A stretch of DNA of 64,000 nt from Kangiella shandongensis (GTDB lineage Bacteria; Pseudomonadota; Gammaproteobacteria; Enterobacterales; Kangiellaceae): NCBI RefSeq assembly GCF_020005365.1, contig NZ_JACNML010000001.1, positions 370,683 to 434,682 of the forward strand, written 5' to 3'. The position numbers were made by a program, and so were the translations under genes. How positions within the stretch are numbered: position 1 is the stretch's first letter; every line of letters starts with the position of its first letter. Under the pieces are notes generated by a model. The model saw nothing but the letters and a program-made list of their open reading frames with translations, searched no databases and was not told where the DNA came from. Shown piece after piece: positions 17,931 through 27,082 of this stretch.

Positions 17931-19775
17931 ATGAAACTAACCAAAGTAGTTACAGGGGTACTACTTGCGACGGGTGCTGTTGGCGCTTATGCCGGACAGT
18001 TTAAAACCGCGCACAACCCATCAAACGCAATTGAAGGACAGTACATTGTTGTACTGAAAGATGATGTGGTTCAAGAACATCAGGGGCTATTCAGCTCTCA
18101 AGCAAACTTGAAAGCTGTGCAGATGGTCAATGACCGTTTGAGTATGAAGTACAACGCTCGTGTTTCCCGTACCTACAAATCGGTACTTAAGGGCGGCGTT
18201 TACAACATGACAGCCGAGCAGGCCCAGAAGCTTGCACAGGATCCGAACGTTAAGATCGTTGAAGAAGATCAGATCATGTCGATTAATGCGACTCAAAATA
18301 ACCCAACCTGGGGTATTGACCGTGTCGACCAACGCGATCTTCCATTAAGTAATTCGTACACTTACAACACAACAGCATCAGGTGTGAACGCTTACATCAT
18401 CGACACCGGCATTGATAATAGCCACAGTGACTTTGGTGGTCGTGCAACAAGCGGTGTTGATACGGTTGATAATGACGGGGATGCAACAGACTGTCATGGT
18501 CATGGTACTCACGTTGCCGGTACTGTAGGTAGTAACACCTGGGGTGTTGCTAAAGGCGTTAGCTTAATCGGTGTTCGAGTACTAAACTGTCAAGGTAGCG
18601 GTACTAACTCAGGCGTTATCGCAGGAATGGACTGGGTTGCTGATAACCACACTAAACCAGCTGTAGCGAATATGAGTCTAGGCGGCGGTGCCTCCAGTAC
18701 AACCGACGAAGCAGTTCAACGTCTAACGGATGCTGGTGTTACAACGGTAGTTGCTGCAGGTAACGACAACAGCGATGCGTGTAATTACTCACCAGCTCGT
18801 GCAGCGAGCGCCATTACCGTAGGTTCAACGACTTCTAGTGACTCTCGTTCGTACTTCTCAAACTATGGCTCTTGCCTAGACATCTATGCTCCAGGTTCAG
18901 ATATCACGTCAACTTGGCTAAGTGGTGGCTCCAATACGATTAGCGGTACGTCAATGGCATCACCACATGTTGCCGGTATTGCAGCACTATACTTAGCGGA
19001 CAATCCTAATGCGACTGTCAGCCAGGTTACTCAAGCTATTACTGACTCAGCAACACCAGGAGTTGTAAGTGATGCGAAATCAGGCTCACCGAACCTATTA
19101 GCTTACAGTCTGTTTGATGGCACATCTCCAGATCCGGATCCGGATCCAGGTTCAGAACTGGAAAACGGTGTTGCGGTTTCTATTTCTGGCGCTCAAGGTG
19201 AAGAATTAGAGTTCACTTTCGAAGTTCCAGCTGACGCAACAACTGTAAACTTTGATATGTCTGGTGGCACAGGTGATGCAGACCTTTACGTGAAATTTGG
19301 TAGCGCACCAACAACCTCAAGCTATGACTGCCGTCCATACAAATACGGTAATGACGAATCTTGTAACTTTACAGCTCAGGAAGGTACTTACTATGTCATG
19401 GTCCGTGGTTATAACAGCTTCTCCGGGGCTAGCCTGGTAGCAACTCACGATGGTGGTGGTACAACACCTCCAGGTGGTGGTAGCGAGACGATTGACAATA
19501 TTTCTGGTGCTCAAGGTAGCTGGAATCATTACTATGTCGACATTCCAGCTGGTATGAGCGTACTGGACGTTCAAATCACCGGTGGCTCTGGTGATGCAGA
19601 TCTTTATGTTCGCCAAGGCGCGCAACCAACGCTATCGTCGTACGACTGCCGTCCATACCAGTGGGGTAACGAAGAAACATGTTCTTTCTCTAACCCTGCC
19701 GAAGATCGTTGGTATATCAGCTTATACGGCTACCAGTCGTATTCAGGTGTTACTCTCAACGTGGTATGGGAGTAA
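17931..19775 (+). CDS. Secreted subtilisin-like serine protease with two PPC domains
   Basis: Extracellular S8 protease of the proteinase K type, 614 residues. A signal peptide (about 1-22) and an inhibitor-I9 propeptide (about 36-118, GQYIVVLKDD to VKIVEEDQIM) come first. The catalytic domain (about 125-393) has Asp158 (YIIDTGID), His191 (GHGTHVAG) and Ser341 (SGTSMASPHVAG). Two PPC domains follow (about 410-500 and 515-614), each with GDADLYV, SSYDCRPY and GNE/GND motifs, joined by Pro/Gly/Asp-rich linkers. The order fits secretion, self-cleavage of the propeptide and later removal of the C-terminal domains. The gene is monocistronic with a strong terminator and the upstream module at 17773-17872. 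Confidence 0.93.
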   Translation: MKLTKVVTGVLLATGAVGAYAGQFKTAHNPSNAIEGQYIVVLKDDVVQEHQGLFSSQANLKAVQMVNDRLSMKYNARVSRTYKSVLKGGVYNMTAEQAQKLAQDPNVKIVEEDQIMSINATQNNPTWGIDRVDQRDLPLSNSYTYNTTASGVNAYIIDTGIDNSHSDFGGRATSGVDTVDNDGDATDCHGHGTHVAGTVGSNTWGVAKGVSLIGVRVLNCQGSGTNSGVIAGMDWVADNHTKPAVANMSLGGGASSTTDEAVQRLTDAGVTTVVAAGNDNSDACNYSPARAASAITVGSTTSSDSRSYFSNYGSCLDIYAPGSDITSTWLSGGSNTISGTSMASPHVAGIAALYLADNPNATVSQVTQAITDSATPGVVSDAKSGSPNLLAYSLFDGTSPDPDPDPGSELENGVAVSISGAQGEELEFTFEVPADATTVNFDMSGGTGDADLYVKFGSAPTTSSYDCRPYKYGNDESCNFTAQEGTYYVMVRGYNSFSGASLVATHDGGGTTPPGGGSETIDNISGAQGSWNHYYVDIPAGMSVLDVQITGGSGDADLYVRQGAQPTLSSYDCRPYQWGNEETCSFSNPAEDRWYISLYGYQSYSGVTLNVVWE

Positions 19776-19810
19776 TCCTAACCGCCTTCATCTAACCTAT
19801 AGATGATATA

Positions 19811-19845
19811 AGAAGCCGGCCCAAGGGGCCGGCTTCTTTATTATT
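19811..19845 (+). terminator. Terminator of the subtilisin-like protease gene
   Basis: A perfect 12-bp stem AGAAGCCGGCCC/GGGCCGGCTTCT with a 3-nt loop is followed by TTATTATT. Confidence 0.9.
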
Positions 19846-19929
19846 AAACAACTGTTTTCCAGATTTTCTTATTGTTCAATAACTCTGCTACAATAGTTGC
19901 CAGTTCAAATAACCGTTGTTCAAAACTGC

Positions 19930-20334
19930 ATGAGCGAAGCGCCGAGTGCAATCAAACTTCACCAGAAGTCACGACAGCTTGAAGTCCGCTTTTCGGGAAA
20001 CACCTACTTATTGCCTTATGAGTACCTCCGGGTCTTTTCGCCTTCGGCGGAAGTCAGAGGGCACGGTAACCAGGAGTTGACCCTGGTGGGTGGGAAAAAA
20101 GATGTGCAGATAACGGATATTGAACCGGTCGGCCAGTATGCTATCAAACTCAGCTTTGATGACGGACACGATAGTGGCCTGTATACTTGGCAAACACTGT
20201 ATGAATTGGGACGCGACTATTCGGCCAACTGGCAGACTTATGTCAGCCGACTTAAGCAAGCAGGTTTAAGCCGCGCCGCCGATCCGAGTGTTGGGGTTTA
20301 TAGTCCACAACCGAAACCAGATAAAGAATCTTAA
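19930..20334 (+). CDS. DUF971 (gamma-butyrobetaine hydroxylase N-terminal-like) protein
   Basis: 134-residue single-domain protein of the DUF971 type ([14 protein letters not shown]... [18 protein letters not shown]), related to the small N-terminal domain of gamma-butyrobetaine hydroxylases. Its biochemical role is not established; links to iron-sulfur metabolism have been proposed for the family. It lies 2 bp upstream of ubiE and probably heads the ubiquinone/Tat transcript. ATG 19930 ([10 protein letters not shown]) is chosen over an upstream TTG at 19897. A gene of this type next to ubiE or hslVU is common in related gammaproteobacteria. Confidence 0.85.
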   Translation: MSEAPSAIKLHQKSRQLEVRFSGNTYLLPYEYLRVFSPSAEVRGHGNQELTLVGGKKDVQITDIEPVGQYAIKLSFDDGHDSGLYTWQTLYELGRDYSANWQTYVSRLKQAGLSRAADPSVGVYSPQPKPDKES

Positions 20335-20336
20335 TC

Positions 20337-21101
20337 ATGGCACAAAACGATAAACACAGCGAAGACACGACCCACTTCGGTTACCAGACCGTTGCTAAAG
20401 ATAAAAAAGCTGCAAGAGTTGCAGACGTTTTCCATTCGGTAGCCGGTAAATACGATGTCATGAACGATCTCATGTCCTTCGGTATTCATCGATTATGGAA
20501 GCGCTATACCATTGAACGTGCCGCAGCGCGTCCGGGGCAAACCATTCTGGATATTGCTGGTGGCACCGGCGATCTGACTGCCAAGTTTTCAAAAATTGTC
20601 GGCCCCAATGGCCAGGTAACGCTGGCGGATATCAACGAATCTATGATCAAAGTGGGCCGCTCCAAACTGGTTGACTCTGGCGTCGTCGGTAACGTTGATT
20701 TCGTTCAGGCCAATGCTGAATGCCTACCCTTCCCTGATAACCATTTTGACCGCATTACCATTGCCTTTGGTCTACGTAACGTTACGGATAAAGACAAAGC
20801 CCTGCGCTCTATGTACCGTATCTTAAAACCGGGCGGTCGTTTGTTGGTATTGGAATTTTCTAAACCAGCCCTACCAATGCTGTCTAAAGTCTATGATATT
20901 TATTCATTCTCGTTATTGCCGGCCATGGGTAAAATGGTAGCCAACGACTCCGAGAGCTATAAGTATTTAGCCGAATCGATTCGCATGCATCCGGATCAGG
21001 AAACCTTAAAAGGCATGATGTCTGAAGCTGGCTTTGATGAAGTTGAATACACCAACCTAACCGGTGGCGTGGTTGCACTACACATAGGGAAGAAGTTCTA
21101 A
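20337..21101 (+). CDS. ubiE: Ubiquinone/menaquinone biosynthesis C-methyltransferase UbiE
   Basis: SAM-dependent methyltransferase that methylates the benzoquinone ring in ubiquinone (and demethylmenaquinone in menaquinone) synthesis. Motif I is [12 protein letters not shown], and the family signatures [17 protein letters not shown] and [13 protein letters not shown] are present. 254 residues, near the E. coli length of 251. It starts 2 bp after the DUF971 gene and its stop overlaps the start of ubiJ (TAATG), so translation is coupled. The downstream ubiJ-ubiB-tatABC order matches E. coli. Confidence 0.96.
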   Translation: MAQNDKHSEDTTHFGYQTVAKDKKAARVADVFHSVAGKYDVMNDLMSFGIHRLWKRYTIERAAARPGQTILDIAGGTGDLTAKFSKIVGPNGQVTLADINESMIKVGRSKLVDSGVVGNVDFVQANAECLPFPDNHFDRITIAFGLRNVTDKDKALRSMYRILKPGGRLLVLEFSKPALPMLSKVYDIYSFSLLPAMGKMVANDSESYKYLAESIRMHPDQETLKGMMSEAGFDEVEYTNLTGGVVALHIGKKF

Positions 21102-21721
21102 TGCTGTTTGAGCTACTCGCTCCCACGATAGAAACGGTTATTAATAAAGTGGTCAAGCTCGATCCAGAGGCTTTAAATAAACTGGATCGTCTTGAACACA
21201 AAGTCATCGCATTTCACTTTACGGATATCGAACAGCGATTATTTTTTATTATTGATGAAGGCTATATTCTGGTTAAAAGTGACATCGAAAGAGAAGCCCA
21301 GGCAGAGCTATCCGGCAATCTGCTATCGTTCTTTAACTTAGCCTCGAACGATAACAGCGACCCAATCTTCAAAGGTGAAGTACGCTTTTCTGGTGAAATC
21401 AGTACGGCGCAATCGTTTCAAAACTTTTTTAACGAATTAGACATCGACTGGGAAGAACACTTATCACAGTACATTGGGGATATTGCCGCTTATCAGTTTT
21501 TTAAAAGCGGAAAGTCACTCCACCAGTGGCTCAGCAAAACCGCTAACACCGCCCAGAGCAATTTCAGTGAGTCTCTTCGATTTGAAGCTAAAGCGGTTCC
21601 CGCATCCATTGAGCTGGAAAACTTTTATGACGATATCGCCGACCTCAAGTCCGATGTCGAACGCTTTGCGATGCGAGTCGAGCGTCTTTATCAGCGCCAG
21701 CAACAAGCTAAGGAGTCCTGA
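21101..21721 (+). CDS. ubiJ: Ubiquinone biosynthesis accessory factor UbiJ
   Basis: Lipid-binding SCP2-domain protein that, with UbiK, organises the soluble complex for the late ring modifications of ubiquinone. The N-terminal half (about 20-115) is the SCP2-like domain. The C-terminus (about 165-206, DDIADLKSDVERFAMRVERL) is a predicted coiled coil for UbiK contact. 206 residues, close to the family length. The start overlaps the ubiE stop by one base and ubiB begins 6 bp downstream. Sequence conservation in this family is low; the assignment rests on context and layout. Confidence 0.9.
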   Translation: MLFELLAPTIETVINKVVKLDPEALNKLDRLEHKVIAFHFTDIEQRLFFIIDEGYILVKSDIEREAQAELSGNLLSFFNLASNDNSDPIFKGEVRFSGEISTAQSFQNFFNELDIDWEEHLSQYIGDIAAYQFFKSGKSLHQWLSKTANTAQSNFSESLRFEAKAVPASIELENFYDDIADLKSDVERFAMRVERLYQRQQQAKES

Positions 21722-21727
21722 CGCACC

Positions 21728-23377
21728 ATGAACACGATCCGTCAGCTTCACCATGCTTTAAAAATCAATCGGACCCTGGTGCGTTATGGACTCGATGAGT
21801 TTCTGGCACCAACGCCATTAGCCATACTTCGTCCCATTGCTAAACTGTTTTCGCTTAGCTTCAGTAAAAAAGCACAAGATAAACCACGTGGCCAGCGATT
21901 ACGTATGGCGCTAGTCGAACTTGGCCCTATTTACGTTAAGCTGGGTCAAATGCTGTCGACCCGCCGCGACCTCATTCCGCCCGATATCGCCGATGAACTG
22001 GCCAGACTACAGGATCAGGTTGAGCCATTTTCTTCAGAAGTTGCTCAGTCAGTTATCGAAAAACACCTTGGCACAACAATTAGTCAGGTATTTAGTCAGT
22101 TTAGTTCGGAGCCGTTAGCTTCGGCTTCTATAGCACAGGTTCACGAAGCAACACTGCAAAGCGGTGAAGAAGTCGTGGTCAAAGTACTACGCCCCAACAT
22201 CAGACAAAAGATCCGACGCGATCTGAGCATGATGCATGAACTGGCTAACTGGGCAGAAAAATACTCCAGTGAAGCACGCCGGCTTAGAATCAAAGAAGTC
22301 GTTCAAGAATACGATGCAACGCTTGAGCGGGAAATTGATTTACGTATCGAAGCCGCCAACACCTCACATTTACGCCATAACTTCAACGATTCAGAACTGC
22401 TTTATGTGCCTAAAGTCTATTGGGACTTCACTCGCACTAAAGTAATGGTGATAGAAAAGATATCGGGTACTCCAATTGGTCATGTCCAGCGCCTAAAAGA
22501 TGAAGGCGTTAACATGAAGGTTCTGGCCAATCGAGGCGTAGAGATTTTCTTTACGCAGGTATTCCGCGATAGCTTTTTCCACGCCGACATGCACCCGGGT
22601 AATATATTTGTTGACACTTCCAATCCTGAAAAACCAAAATATATCGCCATCGACTGTGGCATTATGGGGACGCTGGACGAAGATGATAAACGTTATTTAG
22701 CACAAAACTTTCTGGCATTTTTTGACCGAGACTATAAGCGCATTGCAGAATTACATGTCGAGTCCGGCTGGATCGACGACGATGTTTCCATCCCTGAATT
22801 TGAATCGGCCATACGCGCTGCCTGTGAACCGATTTTTGGGAAAGCACTAGCCGAGATTTCCTTTGGCCACTTTCTGATCCAGCTATTCCAAACCGCACGC
22901 CGTTTTAATATGCAGGTACAGCCGCAGCTGGTACTGTTGCAAAAAACATTGCTTTATATTGAAGGCTTAGGAAGACAGCTTTACCCTGAGCTCGATCTGT
23001 GGGAAACCGCCCAACCTTACCTCAAACGCTGGTTGCGAGAACAGGTTGGTCCGCAGGCCATTTTTCAGGAAGTCAAAGAGCAGTTTCCTGACTGGCTGCA
23101 CAAAGCCCCTAAAATCCCAGGCATGTTGTTTGATAATGTTCATCGCCTGGGGCAGGAGCTTGAAAAGTTTGACGGTTTAAAACGCGAGCTCACTCAGCTG
23201 GAACGCTATAAACTGAAGCAAAATGTAGCTCAACGAGATGCTATTATAGGAATTGGTTTTGGCTTAATCAGTGGTATGTTCTACTTGAGCCAAACCTATC
23301 CCTTGCTTATTGCGGGAACGGGTGTCGTTTCATTTTTGTTCCTCGCTAAAAGCTTATGGCCCAAGAAATTAAAGTAG
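21728..23377 (+). CDS. ubiB: Ubiquinone biosynthesis regulatory kinase-like protein UbiB
   Basis: Atypical (ABC1/ADCK/UbiB) protein-kinase-like ATPase needed for ubiquinone synthesis, thought to help extract lipid precursors from the membrane. The KxGQ motif is in YVKLGQMLSTRRDL, the alanine-rich loop replacing the P-loop is SASIAQVHEA, and the catalytic/metal motifs are HADMHPGN and AIDCG. Two C-terminal transmembrane helices (about 500-540) anchor it to the inner membrane. 549 residues, as in E. coli (546). It is part of the ubiE-ubiJ-ubiB run. Confidence 0.96.
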   Translation: MNTIRQLHHALKINRTLVRYGLDEFLAPTPLAILRPIAKLFSLSFSKKAQDKPRGQRLRMALVELGPIYVKLGQMLSTRRDLIPPDIADELARLQDQVEPFSSEVAQSVIEKHLGTTISQVFSQFSSEPLASASIAQVHEATLQSGEEVVVKVLRPNIRQKIRRDLSMMHELANWAEKYSSEARRLRIKEVVQEYDATLEREIDLRIEAANTSHLRHNFNDSELLYVPKVYWDFTRTKVMVIEKISGTPIGHVQRLKDEGVNMKVLANRGVEIFFTQVFRDSFFHADMHPGNIFVDTSNPEKPKYIAIDCGIMGTLDEDDKRYLAQNFLAFFDRDYKRIAELHVESGWIDDDVSIPEFESAIRAACEPIFGKALAEISFGHFLIQLFQTARRFNMQVQPQLVLLQKTLLYIEGLGRQLYPELDLWETAQPYLKRWLREQVGPQAIFQEVKEQFPDWLHKAPKIPGMLFDNVHRLGQELEKFDGLKRELTQLERYKLKQNVAQRDAIIGIGFGLISGMFYLSQTYPLLIAGTGVVSFLFLAKSLWPKKLK

Positions 23378-23408
23378 TTTTAAACGATCAAGGAACTGGT
23401 ATTCGATT

Positions 23409-23747
23409 ATGAGTGACTGTATTTTCTGTAAAATCATTGATGGCGAAATTCCTTCAGACAAGGTCTACGAAGACGAAAAAATTTTTGTCTTCAAGGATAT
23501 TGCTCCTAAAACTCCGGTTCACTTACTGGTCATCCCCAAGGAGCACATCGCTAGCCTGGCAGAGGTAACCGATGAGCATCAGGAGATTCTCGGCTATATG
23601 ATGCGCAAAGTCCCTCAACTTGCTAAAGAGGCCGGCTGTGAAAAAGGTTTCCGTACGGTTATCAATACAGGTGATGAAGGCGGCCAAGAAGTGTATCATA
23701 TACATATCCATATTTTAGGTGGCGGTGGTCGCTTACCATTTGTGTAA
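23409..23747 (+). CDS. hinT: HIT-family purine nucleoside phosphoramidase (HinT-like)
   Basis: Small cytoplasmic nucleotide-binding hydrolase of the histidine triad family, which cleaves AMP-lysine and related phosphoramidates. It begins CIFCKIIDGEIPS, a zinc-binding-like Cys pair seen in many HIT proteins, and ends with the triad HIHIHILGG. 112 residues, the usual size. It lies between ubiB and tatA with gaps of about 30 bp on each side, so it may share their transcript. The exact substrate in this organism is unknown. Confidence 0.92.
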   Translation: MSDCIFCKIIDGEIPSDKVYEDEKIFVFKDIAPKTPVHLLVIPKEHIASLAEVTDEHQEILGYMMRKVPQLAKEAGCEKGFRTVINTGDEGGQEVYHIHIHILGGGGRLPFV

Positions 23748-23782
23748 TCACCAAGTGCCAATAAAAGCAAACAGAGGTTCAA

Positions 23783-24034
23783 ATGTTCGGTAAATTCGGA
23801 ATTTGGGAACTGATCATCATTCTGGTGATTATCCTACTATTATTCGGTACCAAAAAACTGCGTAACGCGGGCGGAGACGTTGGTACTGCCTTTAAAAACT
23901 TTAAAAAAGCATTTAAAGATGAAGAAAAAGAAGAGCGTTCTGAGGATAAGGACCAGCTGAAAGATCAAAGTAAACAATCTGATGCCGACTTCTCAGAAGA
24001 AAAAAAAGAGTCAGAAACTAATTCGAAATCTTAA
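23783..24034 (+). CDS. tatA: Sec-independent protein translocase subunit TatA
   Basis: Pore-forming subunit of the twin-arginine translocase. An N-terminal transmembrane helix (about 6-21, [16 protein letters not shown]) ends in the FGTKKLR hinge, then an amphipathic helix ([14 protein letters not shown]) and a highly charged C-terminal tail follow. 83 residues. First gene of tatABC; AGAGG precedes the ATG. The Gly-Thr-Lys-Lys-Leu hinge distinguishes it from TatB. Confidence 0.95.
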   Translation: MFGKFGIWELIIILVIILLLFGTKKLRNAGGDVGTAFKNFKKAFKDEEKEERSEDKDQLKDQSKQSDADFSEEKKESETNSKS

Positions 24035-24046
24035 CAGTCCGCCCCC

Positions 24047-24415
24047 ATGCCGTTTGATATTGGTTTTTCAGAGCTCCTTCTGGTCATGATCCTGGCACTC
24101 CTTGTGCTGGGACCAGAGCGCCTTCCCAGGGCAATGCAAACCTTTGGGCGCTGGGCCGGTAAAGCCAAACGAACAGTCACCAATTTTAATCATCAGGTGA
24201 ATCGAGAGTTAGAGCTTGATGAAATGAAAAAGAAACTCGCTGAGCATGAAGCCATGATCAAACGTCAGGCAGAAGGCTCCGATCTGCAAAAGTTACGCGA
24301 CGAAGCGGAACAAAAAATTAAAGCGGCCGAAGAAGCTCAAGCCAAGACAAAAAAACAAGCCAAAGAACTGATAGACAATAGTAAAACCTCTGATTCTGAT
24401 AAGAGTGACGCATAG
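24047..24415 (+). CDS. tatB: Sec-independent protein translocase subunit TatB
   Basis: Substrate-receptor subunit that works with TatC. It begins MPFDIGFSELLLVMILALLV with the Glu in the membrane helix and the LGPERLP hinge typical of TatB. A long amphipathic helix and coiled coil rich in Lys, Glu and Ala follow. 122 residues, shorter than E. coli TatB (171) in the non-essential tail. It starts 12 bp after tatA and is followed 8 bp later by tatC. Confidence 0.95.
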   Translation: MPFDIGFSELLLVMILALLVLGPERLPRAMQTFGRWAGKAKRTVTNFNHQVNRELELDEMKKKLAEHEAMIKRQAEGSDLQKLRDEAEQKIKAAEEAQAKTKKQAKELIDNSKTSDSDKSDA

Positions 24416-24423
24416 AAACTACC

Positions 24424-25179
24424 ATGAGCGATTCCAATTCATCCGAAATGCCATTGCTGTCTCACCTTATTGAGCTTCGCTCTCGATTACTGCGCTCCGT
24501 ATTAGTCATTGTTGTCGTTTTTATTGGGCTGGCCTTTTTTGCCAATGAGCTTTACCAGTGGTTATCTCAGCCGCTAGTTGATCAATTACCTGAACAATCG
24601 ACATTGATCGCTACGGATGTGACGGCCCCACTTTTTGCGCCATTCAAATTAGCTTTTGTCACTGCTGTATTCATTGCTATGCCCTTTGTCCTGAACCAGG
24701 CCTGGCTTTTTATTTCGCCTGGGCTATATAAGCATGAAAAAAGTTTTGCCGTGCCGTTACTGGTGAGCAGTATCCTGCTGTTTTACGCTGGAATCGCTTT
24801 TGCTTACTTCGTCATCTTCCCTATTATTTTCGGCTTTCTATCCAGTATCGGCCCCGAAGGAGTCAGCTACCTACCCGATATCAATAGCGTTTTATCAATA
24901 GCGTTAAAGCTGTTTTTTGCCTTTGGCCTGGCTTTTGAAATACCCATTGCCACCATGCTATTAATTTGGTCCGGTCTCGTCAGCCATCAAAAACTCGCCA
25001 GTACCAGACCTTATATGGTGGTCGGTATTTTCATTTTCGCCATGCTCTTAACGCCACCGGATATGATTTCACAGGTGCTGTTAGCCATCCCTATGTGGGT
25101 ACTCTTCGAACTTGGTCTGATCTTTGCCAAAGCATACTCGCCCAAGAAAGCAAAAGTTCCAAATGATGAAAGCTCCTAA
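24424..25179 (+). CDS. tatC: Sec-independent protein translocase subunit TatC
   Basis: Six-transmembrane core of the Tat translocase that recognises the twin-arginine signal. The N-terminal signature LSHLIELRSRLLRS and the family motif FITPGLY-like FISPGLYKHEK are present. 251 residues, close to E. coli (258). Last gene of tatABC. The next 110 bp are AT-rich and lead into genes of unknown function. tatD is not here but about 11 kb downstream. Confidence 0.96.
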   Translation: MSDSNSSEMPLLSHLIELRSRLLRSVLVIVVVFIGLAFFANELYQWLSQPLVDQLPEQSTLIATDVTAPLFAPFKLAFVTAVFIAMPFVLNQAWLFISPGLYKHEKSFAVPLLVSSILLFYAGIAFAYFVIFPIIFGFLSSIGPEGVSYLPDINSVLSIALKLFFAFGLAFEIPIATMLLIWSGLVSHQKLASTRPYMVVGIFIFAMLLTPPDMISQVLLAIPMWVLFELGLIFAKAYSPKKAKVPNDESS

Positions 25180-25289
25180 CGAATTCCAAGTCGTCAGTTA
25201 TCGTGAACCACATCACACTAGAATAACCGAAAGATTTATTTAAAATACTTTAGCCTTATAATTTTCAAAACTTCGCTGTAATCAAAGAC

Positions 25290-26132
25290 ATGGAAAGCAC
25301 AGAATACACGGACATAACGGCTGCTTTAAAGCAAGATACATACCGGCAAAAACTACTCATCAGCGATAAAGCAAAAACTGTAATTGATAAACTACCTAAT
25401 ATTAGTAGAAATATCCTCTCTAATCAGTTATCAGTAATTGCCAAGAAAAGTGTCAGTTGGATAAGGCCGTACACATTTATAATAAAACTGCATAATTCAG
25501 TTTTATTATTAACCGCCCTTAAAGATGCAAAAATAAATGCAACAAAAATTCAAAGCGCTGAAAATTTATCAATATCCAAGCAATATCCTATGGGAATGAG
25601 CCCCAAAGATGCAAAAAAACTGGATGACTGTATCGCGGATACACACTGTATTGGGATTAACTACACCCGTTCTGATAACCATAAAAATATCAATTATATT
25701 TTTTCCAAACGAAACTCATTGATATTTCACGAAATTGACAACTTTAATCATGAAGAATGGAAAACTCAGGAAACACTATTTGGGCAAGGGAGTGTTGCCG
25801 ACTTTTCTGCAGGAAATCAGATTATCATAGGTATCAAAGGCTCTGCCTCACCACTACCAACTCAGGCATCGCCCGTTCAAGTTGACAGCTACCCTTATGA
25901 TCGCAAAAACAAGCAGCTCATCAAGACAAAACCCAAACACAATCCGTCTCAAGGGTATATTGCGCCTCTGACTGGCGCTTTAAAAGATGAGGAGTTTTAT
26001 TTGTTTAAAGCAGCCATCCTGCATTTGTATGGGCAGCGCTGGATAGTAGAAATTCCCCGACATGAAAGTGCCCACGGCAATACACAAGGTTATACTGTTC
26101 GAATTTTGGTGAAAAAAAATGACAAGAAATAA
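25290..26132 (+). CDS. Unknown protein, AT-rich gene
   Basis: 280 residues; I do not recognise a family. It has no clear signal peptide or transmembrane helix, apart from a mildly hydrophobic stretch (about 55-80). The N-terminal third is Lys/Ile/Asn rich; the C-terminal part (about 225-270) contains a segment with FYLFKAAILHLYGQRWIVEIPRH. A Cys pair (CIADTHC) lies near residue 112. Codon use is noticeably more AT-rich than in the neighbouring tat genes, which suggests acquisition by transfer. It overlaps the following membrane protein gene by 14 bp, so the two are probably co-translated and may act together. Confidence 0.62.
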   Translation: MESTEYTDITAALKQDTYRQKLLISDKAKTVIDKLPNISRNILSNQLSVIAKKSVSWIRPYTFIIKLHNSVLLLTALKDAKINATKIQSAENLSISKQYPMGMSPKDAKKLDDCIADTHCIGINYTRSDNHKNINYIFSKRNSLIFHEIDNFNHEEWKTQETLFGQGSVADFSAGNQIIIGIKGSASPLPTQASPVQVDSYPYDRKNKQLIKTKPKHNPSQGYIAPLTGALKDEEFYLFKAAILHLYGQRWIVEIPRHESAHGNTQGYTVRILVKKNDKK

Positions 26133-26511
26133 TTATCTAAAAATTGCCCTAGTTATTTCGTTAATAGCTCTAATAAGCGCTATAAGTTCTCATGGTATTT
26201 ACACATTTTACCTACAGAATGGATTCCCCAAGTTTCAGTCACAGCTTGAACTGGGCATCATCGCTTTAGCGATACTTTTTATTGTGCTACCTGCATTATC
26301 CGTTATTGGGTTATTACTAAAAAAAATCTGGGGAATTCTGCCGTTAGCACTTTTTCCTATTGTAGCCACCGTTTTTAGTGTTAGTACGTTACCTTTCATA
26401 TCACAAGTTTTTCCTGTAGGAAGTGTTCGAAGCATAATTATTATAGTTATTAATATCTTATTTTTTCTCGTTACAGTTTATATCGGTGTAAAATCTTTCA
26501 GGCAACAGTAA
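26119..26511 (+). CDS. Unknown four-helix membrane protein
   Basis: 130 residues with four predicted transmembrane helices (about 8-28, 42-62, 68-90 and 102-125). No catalytic motif and no recognised family. The start ATG overlaps the end of the preceding unknown gene by 14 bp, a sign of translational coupling. Low GC content like its partner. Possible roles (membrane anchor, or immunity to a partner toxin) cannot be told apart from the sequence. Confidence 0.62.
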   Translation: MTRNNYLKIALVISLIALISAISSHGIYTFYLQNGFPKFQSQLELGIIALAILFIVLPALSVIGLLLKKIWGILPLALFPIVATVFSVSTLPFISQVFPVGSVRSIIIIVINILFFLVTVYIGVKSFRQQ

Positions 26512-26588
26512 TAAATAATCCTCTCTATTGCACACACTGATAGTATCTGCTTCAATAAGTTCACCAAATCTTTTTATTTACAGCCTAA

Positions 26589-27053
26589 ATGAAAGCATTA
26601 AAACCGAAAACTCTTAAACGAGTCTTAAACTGTTGGCCGCCATTTTGGGCCTCAGGTATTCGTGTCACAGAGCTAGCCGACGACTGGTCTTTCGCCAAAG
26701 CTCGTCTACGCAAACGCTGGTATAACCGTAACTATGTCAATACTCATTATGGCGGCTCTCTGTTTTCCATGACCGATCCGTTTTACATGTTACTGTTTTT
26801 GCATCAAATGGGACGTGACTATGTGGTCTGGGATAAGAAATCAGAAATAAAATTTATCAAGCCCGGGCGTAAGGATGTATTCGCTGAGTTCAAAATTCAT
26901 GATCAGCAGGTTAATAAGTTTAAACAACAATTAACCACACAAGACAAAATTGAGCCCGTTTTTGAGGTGGATATTATGGATACTGACGACATTTTAATTG
27001 CCAAGGTATGGAAGACGATTCATATTTCAAAGAAAAGCAAGGCAGCTCATTAG
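26589..27053 (+). CDS. DUF4442 hotdog-fold protein
   Basis: 154-residue protein of the DUF4442 type, a hotdog-fold family related to thioesterases of the PaaI/YiiD kind. The motif YVNTHYGGSLFSMTDPFYMLLF matches the family region around its possible active site (an N-x-H/G-G-S/D pattern). The function is not established; a fatty-acyl thioester substrate is likely from the fold. The gene stands alone, and its stop codon lies in the loop of a terminator hairpin. GC content returns to that of the rest of the window. Confidence 0.82.
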   Translation: MKALKPKTLKRVLNCWPPFWASGIRVTELADDWSFAKARLRKRWYNRNYVNTHYGGSLFSMTDPFYMLLFLHQMGRDYVVWDKKSEIKFIKPGRKDVFAEFKIHDQQVNKFKQQLTTQDKIEPVFEVDIMDTDDILIAKVWKTIHISKKSKAAH

Positions 27054-27066
27054 GCTGCCTTTTATT
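27039..27066 (+). terminator. Terminator overlapping the end of the DUF4442 gene
   Basis: An 8-bp stem AAGGCAGC/GCTGCCTT with a 7-nt loop that contains the TAG stop is followed by TTTATT. Confidence 0.8.
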
Positions 27067-27082
27067 CTATTTCAAGAAAATC

